NCBI GenBank assembly: GCA_963556495.2
Contig: OY747713.1
Coordinates: forward strand, 31,752,961 to 31,816,960
Direction: 5' to 3'
Length of the DNA stretch: 64,000 bases
Source of the DNA: Valencia hispanica
Taxonomy: Eukaryota; Chordata; Actinopteri; Cyprinodontiformes; Valenciidae
Position 1 is the stretch's first letter. Every line of letters starts with the position of its first letter. The notes below the pieces were generated by a model. It ran no database searches, was not told the origin of the DNA, and saw nothing but the letters and a program-made list of their open reading frames with translations. A program made the position numbers and the translations under genes. This document shows positions 50,539 to 61,439 of the stretch, one piece after another.

Positions 50539-51092
50539 ATGCCAGCCCCGCCTCCCCCGCCCCCACCGTGCCCCCCTCCGCCACCTCCACCCACCTCCGC
50601 CCTGCCCCAGGTGAGCCTGTCCGCCACCAGATCTTTCTCATCCATTCGTAAACGCTCACATTTACATAACCGACACCTGGAGGTGGCTTTTGCATTATTG
50701 ATCGAGCTATGCGCACATCTGCACACACAAACACGCAGACACCTGGACAGAGAGCCGACTCTGGGTGGCAGGAAGGTGTTATGTTTCCACAGAGAGCTCA
50801 CAGTGTCCTCGTTTCAAGTGAGCTGATGCGTGGAGCAAGCTGAAAAAACAGCTCAGTAACTTCAAGTCATTCCTTCTCTGTTGTATGGACAAAAACAGCT
50901 GTGTTGAAATGTAGAAGCATAAATAAAAAAATATTCTCTTTGTTCATTTCGTTTTTCTTCATTTTCTTCTGATAACTGTGTGTCTATATATTAGTGTCCA
51001 TTAGCAGCTTACGTGAAAATATTCAGATGCTTCCCTACATTAGCATATCATATGATTAAGTGGACTGGAGTATATCCTAAAAAATATTCAAT

Positions 51093-51139
<47 letters not shown>

Positions 51140-51144
51140 CCAAC

Positions 51145-51187
<43 letters not shown>

Positions 51188-54100
51188 CCAACCAACCAAC
51201 CAATCAATCAAGATTTTCAGTATATACAGTACCCTGAAAAAGTGTTGATACTAGGACTGGGGGCCATATGGCTAAAAAATAAAATCTACGATTTGTGTCA
51301 TGCCAAATCCGACTTCCGATTTTAATCGATTTTTTTTTTTTCTCCCTTTCTATTCCTGAAAAGAAATTTGAAATGACAGAAAATCATTTTTAAAACTTCC
51401 CTTTATTTTAATCATTCTTTTTGGGAGTTCACCGGAATTCAAAGGCCAAATAAATGCACATTGTAAAACATGAAGGTAGACCTTGGGCGGCTCACATCAC
51501 TTTGAACTACTGAAACCCTTGGAGTGCATTTGTGAATTTTTTTTTTTTCGATTTTCTCAATTTATCCAAAAATGAAATCTTCATAAACAGAAAATTCGAT
51601 TAAACGATAAAATCGATTTATCGCCCAGCCCTAGTTGATACCCATTTTAACTTTTTCAAATGTTTTCATGTTGCAACCAGAAAAATAATGCAGTTTATGT
51701 GATACATCTTAACAAATTACTACATAGCTATGAAGTGGACGAAAAGTCTGAAAAGTGTGGCATGCATTTAAATTCGGCCTCCCCATTTACTCTCGTGTAT
51801 GTATACAATCTGATCAAATCTAATCCCATCTGAATGGACCTATTTAGTCTACCTGTGTGTAAATTAATCTCAGTATAAATGCAGCTGTTCCATTAAGAGG
51901 TCAGAGAACATTAGTAAACAAACAGTATCATGAGGATCAATGAACACACCAAGAATAAGAGAAGTTTAAAGCAAGGTTAGGGTTATACTGTAGCTATATG
52001 TTGGAACTGCCCAGGCCAAATTCAAATCTAATTCTAACTGAGAAGGTGTGGCAAGACTTGACATGTCACAGGCTCTCTCCATTTAGACTGATTGAGCTTA
52101 ATCTATTTTGCAAAGAATGGGCAAACATTTTTTTCTCTAGATGTGCAAAACTAAAAGGTGATTGAACAAATTGACTCAAAGGGACTGAGAACAAAGGCAA
52201 AAAAATATACTTTTATTTTATTTGTGAAGCATTTTTTAAAATCTATGTATTGCTTTCTTAATACTTCTTTATAATGGACTACTTTGAGTTTTTCAATCAC
52301 ATAGAATCTCAACAAAAAGTATTGTTTGTGCTACAAAATGTAAAAAAAAAAAAAAAAATCAACAGGTATAAATGTTTGTGAGCAACTGTTTGTTTGCCTT
52401 CGGGGTTTGTGAGATAACTTACAATTATTACACAGCTGATGTTTTGTCCCCCCCTCCCGATTGTACAGTGCTCTCTGGAGCCTCCTCAACCTCAGTCTGT
52501 CGGAGGAGGTGGAAGGAATGCCCTATTGGCCGACATCCAGAAAGGCGCCAAACTCAGGAAAGTCACACAGGTCAACGACCGTAGTGCTCCAGCGGTTGAT
52601 AGTAAGCCACGACTTTATCATCTAATTATGTGGAGGTCTGATATGAAGTCTATTTTAAAACGCCATGGTGTGATGTCTTCTAGCAAGAAGGGCATGAAAG
52701 ATGAGAGAAGATTATATAGGTCAAAGGGGGGGGGGGGGGGGGGGGGGGGTTGTGTGTCTGTGGTCTATATTTAAACGCATACACACAAACTGGACCCTGC
52801 TCCACTTCAGGAAGGAATGCCCATAGAGGCTAATAAAACTATTTAGTAATTTATAATCTTCCTGTATCAGTTCTTTTTTTTTAAGACAAAGGTTAGATCA
52901 TAAAATAATTTATGTGAATTTACAGCTAAAATTAGTGATTTAATCTGCCTGAAAAAGCCCTGTAATTGTGGTGTGTCGAAAAATAGAGACGTTTAAATAA
53001 GTAGATGAATATTAACTGATTGATCTATTCCCAAGCATCACTTCATTAATTTGAACCTTCCACTACACATGGTATATGGTTTTAATTGAATTTGATGGCC
53101 ACCACTGATATATTGTTAATCATTACTTTTACTTGATGTGTTTTTCATAGAGCCTAAGACTAACACAGGCGATGTTGGTGCTTCTCAAAGCTCATCAGCA
53201 GGGATGGCTCCCACAGGACCCTCTCTAGGTGGACTATTTGCAGGAGGGTTTCCCACTCTCAGGCCGATAGGCCAAAGAGACTTAGCAGGCAAGAGCCCAG
53301 GTGGGTTAAAAGTGCCCTGTCCTTAACAAACTTATTTTTTTGTTTATTGAATGACCCTAACAGTAGTTCCTGTGTTTGTCTCTATTCTATAAAGTGTCTC
53401 GGTCGAGCTCCGCCGCCTCTTTGAGGCCGCAGTGGAACCCTCCTATATCGGCTGAATCGAGCAGCCTTCCAGAATCTCCCAAGACAGCAGAGATCCAAAA
53501 CTCCTTCCAGCGTCTCCTCACTTCCTCTGCTCCTCCCTCCCCCTCTCACAGCAGCAAACACCCGCCACCTTTCCCTGCGTCCTCGCCCTCCACACCTCCA
53601 CCCGCTCCTCCCTCTGTTCCTCCCCCTCCTCCGCCGCCTCAAGCCTTCCAGGAGCGACCAGCCAACAAGGCTCCTTCTCTTCCTTCCTGCCCTCCACCTC
53701 CCCCTCCATCGCAGATCACTAGGCCAACATGGCTGCCTGTTCAACATTCTCACCACACATCCTTACCCCAACCATCTACTCCCCCTCCTCCGCCTCCACC
53801 TCTGACTCACCCGCCTCCTTCATCCATCCCAGGGGACCGCTCATCAGGTTGCTTCTTCTACTCCCCACCTCCCATCGCAGCCTGCTCTGAACCGTCCAGG
53901 TTCCCCATTCTGCGTGATAGCCCTCTCGGACCTCCTCCGCCGCCTCCTCCTCCGCCTTTGCCAACATCCCTTACCCCAAGCTGCCCAACCACCCTTCCAC
54001 CACCGCCACCTAAATCTGCCCCGGTGCCCTCACCAGCCATGCGCTCACTGCCACCTTCATACCCTTGCAACGTTCCCACTCGCCGCCCACCAGCTGTGCC

Positions 54101-57100
54101 CAGAAGTTTAGGTAGGTGGCGCCTATGTGTCTTTGAAGTCAGCAGGGAATCTTTTTTTATTTGCACTTTTATTGTCCACAGCCATTTGCATCATGCAGGT
54201 TGTTCTTAACAGCTTGATGGTTGAAACTGCAAACAGTGATTTTGTAAAGCTGAAAAAGCTTTCAGTGCTTTACCTGTCTGAGTCATGATTTAGAAAAACA
54301 TAAAAGCGAAAGGAGGTTCAATTCTAAGTTAACTTTTATTTAACAAGTGAAATGCAATATGTAACTGGACTTTATGGGTGTTTATTGACAGCCCAACAGA
54401 AGGTCAGTCAGAATTATTTGCAGTATTTCAGGCTGTTATAGAAATCCATTGACGTCATTGTCTTGGATCACTTTTACCCAAATCATGACTCCATTTCAAG
54501 CAGCCTGAGTAAATGTAGAAAAGCTATTCATTGCACAGAACAGACCCCCTTGGAAAGTCAAACTTTAAACTTGTAGCTCTTATATCCACTGCTACATCTA
54601 TTCCTGGCCACCCCTCCTTGCACCTGGGATCATTCAATATTAACAGCATACCTAAATTACAGACCATCACTGTAAAAAGATTCATTAGGAGCAATAAATT
54701 GTTATGACACTCAAGTCCCAGATGAATGCATGTAAGCTGATTCTCTGATTGTCCTTCTGGTTCTGTTTATTATGTATGGCCTTCTGATGTCCAGTGTAGT
54801 GGACATGTGATATTTTAAAGGTGAAAACTTTTTTTCCTAAATATGTTTGCAGTTTATTCGCTATCTTCCAACAGTTGGATAATCTAAAGAAATCAGAGAA
54901 ATTGCTTGATTTTCTTTCCCGGTAGTCAGGAGAATAAAAACCTCCAGCATAATATAATTGTCCAGTGTTAAATTTGTCTGTTATTTTTTTTGTCAGTGTT
55001 GGACAACTACTGAGCCGCTGAGATAATGCAAAGATTTTTAGCATTCATAAAGGGTCATAAGTTAAACTATAAGACAGTGAGACAATGCAATAACAAATAC
55101 AGTCAACATAAAATAGTTTGACTTAAAAAGAGCTCGGATTGACAGCTCTTTGTGTACCTTCCTGAGGTCTCCAAGTTTGGGTTCTGTGGCCTGCCGTTGC
55201 ACATTGTCATTAAATCCAACAGTATGTGTTGCATGACCCTGCTGTCAGTGTGTGTTTTGAGAGTTTATGTGAATCACAGCTTTTTCTAAGAGTAACAAGT
55301 AAATATAAAAAAATATTTGCAATCTGTTAGCTGGCGGTAGATCAAAGCATGGCGACTTTATATGTGATCAGATCAAAATTGGTCCACGTGGTCCACCTCG
55401 TCTCTCTGACAGGTGTGGGTCGGCTGCTGGCTCCTCCCCCAGCTCCTCCGGCACGTTCCCCCACCACAGAGCTGTCCACTCGCATTCTTCCCCCTCCGCC
55501 CCCTCCACCTCCATTCAGCCTCAGGAATGGACACCTCCATAGTCTAGGTAAAGTTAAACTTTTTACTACATACAAAGAGAGTATGAACAGTTGTGGTAAA
55601 AAGAAAGTAGACAACATTTAAATTGTACAGTTAATGCAGTTTGGGTTTTTGAGGAGTGCTTGAGTTTCTAAAACCTTTCCATCTTGGCTTTGTTTTTGTT
55701 TAATAAATAAGGGCCTGGTGAGATTTGTCATTTGTAGTTTTGTATACTAGAGGTTAAATTTAAGTATTAATAATAGTAATTATTTAAAAACATGGAGCTT
55801 TAAATATGCCTCAATTTTGCTAGTAAATAAATCAATAATTATTTTAATTTGTCAAAATTATTACATTTTTAGTCATATCAATAAATTAATAAAAACTTAA
55901 AAAATAATTATTAAATGTATATAATCATACATATGTATATTTCTTCATAATACCATAAATAATTCTGCATTTATGTATTAGGTTTTCTTTTTTTTTTAAT
56001 ATATATTCCTATAATTTTATGCATTTTTGTGTTATTTAACCATTAGCACATTTAATAAAATGTGTTTCTATTTTAAATAAATGAGTTACATGTTTCTTCA
56101 GTTATTAAATGATTTGTTTATTGAATTGTGACACCTTTGGACCTCCATAAGTAAAGGTTTAAAGAAAGCTATGACGTGATAGGCTCAGCAAACCTATACA
56201 AGAAGGGGCATTGAAGTAGATAGAGCTAAAGTTTAAGATGGTATACTCACAGTTCTGAGAGTCTATGATGATTGTATCTGTTGATCTGTGAAAGTGACTA
56301 AAATGAATTGTTGTGCTGGATCAGAACTCAGGTCTGATGGAAGTAATCGAATAGTTTAACTGTTAGTTGTATATTTTCTCTCCAGTAGATGACTTTGAAT
56401 CCAAGTTCCAGTTCCACCCTGTAGAAGACCTCCCCCCACCTGACGAATTCAAGCCTTTCCCTCGTGTCTACCCAAGCAAAGAAAACAGAGGTAGTCACTC
56501 TTCACACATCCAGGAACTATTCATGCCCCTTTACCGCATTTTGTCATGGCACAAACACCAACTCGAATTTTTTTATTGGGATTTCATGAGACAGACCAAC
56601 GCCAAGTAGTGCATGATTGTGGTGCTGAATGAAAAGGTAGCACAGCTGCATTTACTCGCAGCTCCTTTGTGAAGTTCTCAGAGGCTTGCAAGAGAACACT
56701 TGTAAACAAACATCTTAAAGATCAAGAAACAAAACAGCCGGACATTGTGGAGAAGTATTAAGCAGAGTTAGGTTATAAAACCATATCCCAAGCTTTGAAC
56801 ATCTCACAAAATGCTGTTCCATCCATTATAACAAAAAAGAAAAAAAGACGACTGCAAATCTACAATAACAAGACAGAAGCACCCACCAACACTGACAATC
56901 TGGGTTAGGGAGCGCATTAGACTACAAATATAAGCCATGTAGGGTACAAAGCAAACATGTGGTAGAAGATGCAGAGCTGAATGCAAATACAGTACATACA
57001 TAAATTTTAAATTATTTTATCTGTAAAGAAATTTGCAAACCATGTGTCCTCTTCCATCCCCTTCACATTTATGTGCCACTTTATTTTAATCTGGTTCTGT

Positions 57101-57783
57101 TTATTATGGCCTTCTGATGTCCAGTGTAGTGGACATGTGATATTTTAAAGGTGAAAACTTTTTTTCCTAAATATGTTTGCAGTTTATTCGCTATCTTCCA
57201 ACTGTTGGATAATCTAAAGAAATCAGAGAAATTGCTTGACTTTCTTTCCCGGTAGTCAGGAGAATAAAAACCTCCAGCATAATATAATTGTCCAGTGTTA
57301 AAATTGTCTGTTATTTTTTTTGTCAGTGTTGGACAACTACTGAGCCGCTGAGATAATGCAAAACATTTTAGCATTCATAAAGGGTCATAAGTTAAACTAT
57401 AAGACAGTGAGACAATGCAATAACAAATACAGTCAACATAAAATAGTTTGACTTAAAAAGAGCTCGGATTGACAGCTCTTTGTGTACCTTCCTGAGGTCT
57501 CCAAGTTTGGGTTCTGTGGCCTGCCGTTGCACATTGTCATTAAATCCAACAGTATGTATTGCATGACCCTGCTGTCTGTGTGTGTTTATTTTAGCATATC
57601 ACATAAAACCTGAGTGAAATACATTAAAATTTAAAGTTGAAACTTAACAAAATGTGAGGGGGGTATGAACACTTTTACAAGAAACTAAATTATTTTTACA
57701 GTCTTCTAGCACTGTAGTCTCATTTGTTGCTTTGTCTTTCAGTGAACCCTAAACCACCTGGGATCAGGACACACCTCAGATGA
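50539..57783 (+). CDS. wipf3: WAS/WASL-interacting protein family member 3 (complete, 7 coding exons)
   Basis: WIPF3 (CR16) binds monomeric actin and N-WASP, steering actin assembly. Exons: 50539-50610, 52469-52601, 53151-53300, 53395-54111, 55413-55547, 56386-56490 and 57743-57783 (stop), all AG/GT with consistent phases. They total 1,353 nt, 450 residues; human is about 480. The start MPAPPPPPPPCPPPP is a profilin-type polyproline run. A WH2 domain lies at about 38-57 (GRNALLADIQKGAKLRKVTQ, with the LRKV actin motif). Exons 3-5 supply SLGGLFAGGFPTLRP and then a long disordered proline-rich region (119-400) with repeated PPPPPP blocks for SH3/EVH1 partners. The C-terminal WASP-binding peptide is at about 404-425 (DDFESKFQFHPVEDLPPPDE), followed by YPSKENR. 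A 5' UTR exon is likely, as an acceptor lies 18 bases upstream of the ATG. Confidence 0.95.
51077..51210 (+). repeat. (CAAT)n / (CAAC)n compound microsatellite
   Basis: A 4-bp repeat with an alternation of blocks: runs of CAAT broken by short runs of CAAC (one, then three, then four). The block pattern repeats about every 60 bases, so the array may have grown by duplication of a larger unit. It is translated in one frame as INQSTNQP repeats but is intronic in wipf3. Confidence 0.9.
51220..52340 (+). mobile_element. Tc1 relic interrupted by a MITE
   Basis: Starts 'cagtaccctgaaaaagtgtt' and ends near 'tttgtgctacaaaatgtaaa'. It has plus-sense landmarks such as 'taaattaatctcagtataaatgcagctgtt', 'caaacagtatcatgaggatc', 'aagtttaaagcaaggttag' and 'gactgattgagcttaatcta' (the LTELELI-type block). 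There is no open frame. The MITE 51252-51633 is nested near its left end. Confidence 0.8.
51252..51633. mobile_element. hAT-like MITE nested in Tc1 relic
   Basis: 382 bp with an exact 8-bp duplication GTTGATAC at both sides (51244-51251, 51634-51641). Inverted ends TAGGACTGGGGG at left and CCCAGCCCTA at right, each followed inward by AATCGAT-type motifs (right-hand end complement TAGGGCTGGGCGATAAATCG). AT-rich body without open frame. A common teleost MITE type. Confidence 0.85.
52725..52749 (+). repeat. Poly-G tract
   Basis: About 23-25 consecutive G, in the wipf3 intron after exon 2. Length is probably polymorphic or misassembled. Similar tracts lie at about 25207-25228, 27390-27402 and 61700-61712. 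Confidence 0.9.
52750..53150. other. wipf3 intron 2
   Basis: Intron between the WH2 exon and the exon starting at 53151. Nothing recognised. Confidence 0.4.
54755..55258 (+). repeat. About 500-bp repeat, copy 1 (wipf3 intron 4)
   Basis: Nearly identical (roughly 98% by eye, about nine differences) to 57089-57585. It starts 'tctggttctgtttattat' and ends 'gctgtcagtgtgtgttt'. The minus strand has a 119-residue frame and the other copy a 97-residue frame; both stop at the copy edge and match no family I know. No target duplication is seen at this site. Confidence 0.85.
55548..56385. other. wipf3 intron 5
   Basis: AT-rich, with runs such as taaataaatcaataatta. No exon or named repeat. Confidence 0.45.
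56505..57675 (+). mobile_element. Tc1 relic split by the 497-bp repeat
   Basis: Left end 'catgcccctttaccgcattt', with landmarks 'ccaactcgaatttttttatt', 'acagaccaacgccaagtagt', 'aagtattaagcagagttagg' and 'aaaccatatcccaagctttg'. Right end 'aaaatgtgaggggggtatga' and 'acttttacaaga'. The right end is interrupted by 57089-57585. It lies in the last wipf3 intron. Confidence 0.8.
57089..57585 (+). repeat. 497-bp repeat, copy 2 inserted in Tc1 relic
   Basis: Flanked by TTATTTTA on both sides (57081-57088, 57586-57593), read as an 8-bp insertion duplication. The ends 'atctggttctg' and 'gctgtctgtgtgtgt' are not inverted repeats. Content as copy 1 (54755-55258) minus a 4-bp 'gtat' insertion. The Tc1 terminal repeat resumes on the far side. 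Confidence 0.75.
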
Positions 57784-59140
57784 GTCATTGATCCTCCAAC
57801 ATCTTTCTCGTAAAAAATGCTCCTCCTCGATCGTCTGAGAACTCTAGATACACAACGGCTACAGAGACTCATTTATCTTTAGTGTGTTTGCGTGTACTGC
57901 GTGAGCGTATGAGAGTGTCAAACAGGGTCAGGCCTTATTCTGACTGTGTGACCTCTGACCTTTTTCAGTCCGGAATGTTTTCAAAGTGTGTGAGGAGGAG
58001 GGCCTGACAGACTACATACAGTCTCTACACATTAAGTCCAGGGACACAATCTTCCATCACATTTTGAAAAAAACTTTTTTTATCAACTTACACATCAATG
58101 GAAGGATGGAAAAAGAAGATTGTTATCATGTGTTACCTCGTCTCTATATTGTTTACTGCATTGTTAGCCATAACTTTTTAAAGACATCCAAACTGGTCTT
58201 TGTCCAAGAGTTATGCTGCATTTAAGTTGACCTTAAAAAAGCAGAATTTGGTAAAATTTTATATTTTACCCAGATGAGCAAAAAGCTAATTTTAGTGGTT
58301 GTGCTGCATGTCAGAGTAAGAAACAAGGTTACGTGTGCATCCTTTAAGATTACTCAGTCTTATTGCAGGGAATGCTAAAAGTGGTTACTTGGTAGTCTTT
58401 GTATACAGTAGGCCTATTGTGGTGCTTCTTTGTGTTAATGTGACATTTATTTTTTAGAAAGTGTGATAAGACTGACATGTGGGGAGGGCTTAATGGTTTG
58501 TTTCAAGTTCACATTTTATAACCTAATAACTGAATTCTGCTGCTTTCTTATTTCCAATAGCCGCTAACCCAAAGTTTAACACTTGAGAGGACGTTGCCAC
58601 CTGCTGGTCAAATATGAAAGTATCAGCAACGAAAAGTTGGCACAAACGATTCTATTGTTATAAATCAAAGCTAAGGCTGACCAGAAGAACTGAACAAAAG
58701 TATTTTGAAATAAAATATATTGTACAGAATTTTATGCACACTGTTTGTGTTATACTAAATGCCTGGAGATCATGAAAAGTGCAACAACTTCATATGGAAT
58801 ATCTTCTCTGATATGATTGAAAGGAAAAGTTGAAGAAAGTCGCACAAGTTCCCTTTTCTAGCAAAAACGATCAAATATGTTTAGGAAAAGTGTTTTAATG
58901 CTTAATACAGATGGACAATAAATGTTAGCACATCTTCCAGCTTAAAAGCAAATTCAAGATGATTTTGTGAGATGGAAATTTGAAATTGAATTTTAATTTA
59001 CCTTTCAAACTGGATTCAGAAAAAAAAAAGATCTTTATAATCATACCAAAAAAAACGATAAGGAATTTTTTACAGTCAGAAAAATGTAAGCATCAGAACG
59101 TTTTTTAAACAATTTTTTAAAGATACAATGGAGTCATTTG
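57784..59140. other. wipf3 3' UTR and intergenic
   Basis: The wipf3 3' UTR starts here; an 'aaataaaatata' signal at about 58709 is a candidate poly(A) site. The open frame at 57986-58225 lies in this UTR and has no coding signature. No scrn1 exon, which would be expected here by human order, was seen. Confidence 0.45.
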
Positions 59141-59144
59141 GCCT

Positions 59145-60990
59145 ACAGTTCTTGTCAAAAGTTTACATATCTTCATCATAGGCATGGAAGTAAATATTTT
59201 GGGCATTATATAAATTGAACCAGTTTTCGAAGATAGTGAATTTTAAGCGAGTTTGAAAAACCCAAATCTTCAAGAACTAGGCTACCACACACAGACCAGG
59301 GCCCTCATTTATCAAACGTTCATTAAAAAACTGTCATATATTCTATCCTACGAATGAAATTTAGAATGTTCATACGAACAGTCAAAATCCGGATTTGTCA
59401 AATATACGGTGACCACTCGTACGCATGTTCCTCTGCAATCTGTTGATAAATCCCTTGTGCGTACATACCTGGGTTCTCGTACCTGTTCAGTCATTTGCAT
59501 ACAGAAACGCCCTCAATTAACCATATTTGGTAACACCACATCCTCTGACGAATGCGTTCTTCCTGAAAATAATGGCCAAGAGAGCGAAAAAAAAGGGATT
59601 TCAGTGACACCGAGACAGAGGTGAAACATAGGTGGGGCAAAAAAAAAGAAGTCATGATGGACAGACTTTTTGAAAATTGTCATTAACGCAAATTCATTTC
59701 AACACCGATAGACTGTTTGGCCCTCTGCTTCTTCTGTTCCTCTGCTTCATGCCCCCCCTCATGCAAGTTATATTCCTGCTGCACACATAAAAAAGTGACA
59801 CTTCAGCAGTATAAATATACTATAATATTTGACATCTTTGAACATATTAAATCCGTTAAATTTGTCCTAAACATTGCTGTTTGGTTTAATCCAAGTTTAA
59901 TCCAAATCCGTCCTTAACTTTTGGAGTTATTTTGCTAAAAGACAGACAGACGCCAACCTGAGCTCCTTGGCGAAGGTGATAAACTGATGATATAAATATT
60001 CCGTCAAAGTAAAACTGTTTCAGTGTTCAGTTCCCTCGTTCTTCTTCTAGATGCTGTGCGTACGCATGGTCAGAGCTGTTGTTGTTCTAGAGCATTTAGG
60101 AACATTTCTACACACAAGAACAAGATAGTAAATACCACACTATGCGTAAAATTGGTCCTATGCACAAAATACTCATAGATTTGTGCCTAAGTACAGTTGA
60201 TAAATAAGGGCTCTGGCTTTTAAACCTAGTTGATAAATATTTAATAGTTATGGTCGACACCATTCTAGAAGATTAGGGTCAGTCTGCTTTATCCGTGTTT
60301 GAGATCATTGTCCTGCTGGAACACCTAACTGTACCCAGGTTTCAATCAGCTGACCCTAAATGTCAACAGCAGAATGAAAGAAATTGGTCTGGATGTGCAG
60401 AAAAACAACCCAGGAGCCACAGAGACCCAAGCCTGTCATAAACTAGAAGATGTCAGAACACCGGTGTCACTGTGCAATGTGAAGCCAGTTTTACATTGTC
60501 GTAAATTGAGATGGTGAAGGCCAAAAAACCCCAACTACTCTTAAACTTAAAAGAACCATGTCAAGTATGGTGGAGGTAGCATCAAGCTGAGGCTTTGTAT
60601 TGCAGCCAGTGGTGAAAGGCGCAATGCCCAAAATAAGTGGAATAAAGAACACAATTACATTAAACGTCTTCACCTAAATTCAGCAATTAGATGGTTGGTT
60701 GAAACTTTGACACAACTGTGTGCTGCAGCAGATCAAATATTCCAGACACACATAGAAACATAGATTTTTAAAGGGATAAGCAGGCGTATATAAAGCTTCT
60801 GGAACTGTACCGACCTCAGCCATAAGTAAAACGGTGCCTAAAAACCAGATCCACGTCTAAAAAGAAAACATTTTAAATAACTTAGCAATTCTGATAAGAA
60901 TTTTGCCAAGAGCCCCTTAAAGGCCACAAAAATCACATGGTTTCTCCGATACGTATATATTTAAGGGGGTATGTATAGTTTTGAGAATGT
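59145..60990 (+). mobile_element. Tc1 relic with a large nested MITE
   Basis: Left end 'cagttcttgtcaaaagttta'; right end 'ggggtatgtatagttttgag'. Plus-sense transposase blocks are recognisable around 60300-60670 (for example 'gtatggtggaggtagcatca', the VMHGGGS-type block), but the frame is dead. Interrupted by 59298-60214. Confidence 0.75.
59298..60214. mobile_element. MITE with agggccctcatttatcaa ends
   Basis: 917 bp with terminal inverted repeats: AGGGCCCTCATTTATCAA at left, and the complement of the right end, AGAGCCCTTATTTATCAA. This is a type widespread in teleosts. The interior holds motifs such as 'acgcatggtcagagctgttg' and no coding frame of note. The target duplication is not clear. 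Confidence 0.7.
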
Positions 60991-61439
60991 GTTGATTAAA
61001 GAAAATGCACAATAAATGAAAACTTATGTGCCCAGTTCTTGTTTTCGGGAATCACTGAAGTTGTTTGTGGTATAATCGATCATTAAAAAGTCCCAAATTA
61101 ACAGAAAATATAGCTGCTGATGAGTAAATGCAATCTTCTGAACAGAATTGTTTGTCTTCATTGATGTTATGTGTTCAAATGGAAAGCCAAATGATTCACT
61201 TTCTTGGCTGTCCTATGTTTTTAAAAGTCTTACTTCTGATTTGAGAGCTGGTTCTGTTCACAACTCACATGGATCTCTGAGAATCTATACTCACACGTCT
61301 GTTCAATGCAAATTTGCTATAGTAGGCTGCTAAGTAGTTTCACAGAGTCCACAGTTCAATTTCACACAAGCATACGGCCTTAGATAACCTGAGAGTCTGT
61401 GTATTCAAGCAACACACCACAGCATTTCCAGCCATGATG

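Noticed and set aside
53382..54166. Minus-strand Gly/Arg/Glu-rich frames
   Set aside because: They are antisense shadows of the proline-rich wipf3 exon; CCN codons read backwards give GGN.
54685..55044. 119-residue minus-strand frame in wipf3 intron 4 with a 97-residue relative at 57081
   Set aside because: The two frames are similar only because the DNA is 98% identical. They end at the copy edges and have no domain or splice signals.
57986..58225. Additional downstream wipf3 exon
   Set aside because: The 57743 exon ends in a stop in phase, and this frame lacks an acceptor in the right phase and family similarity.
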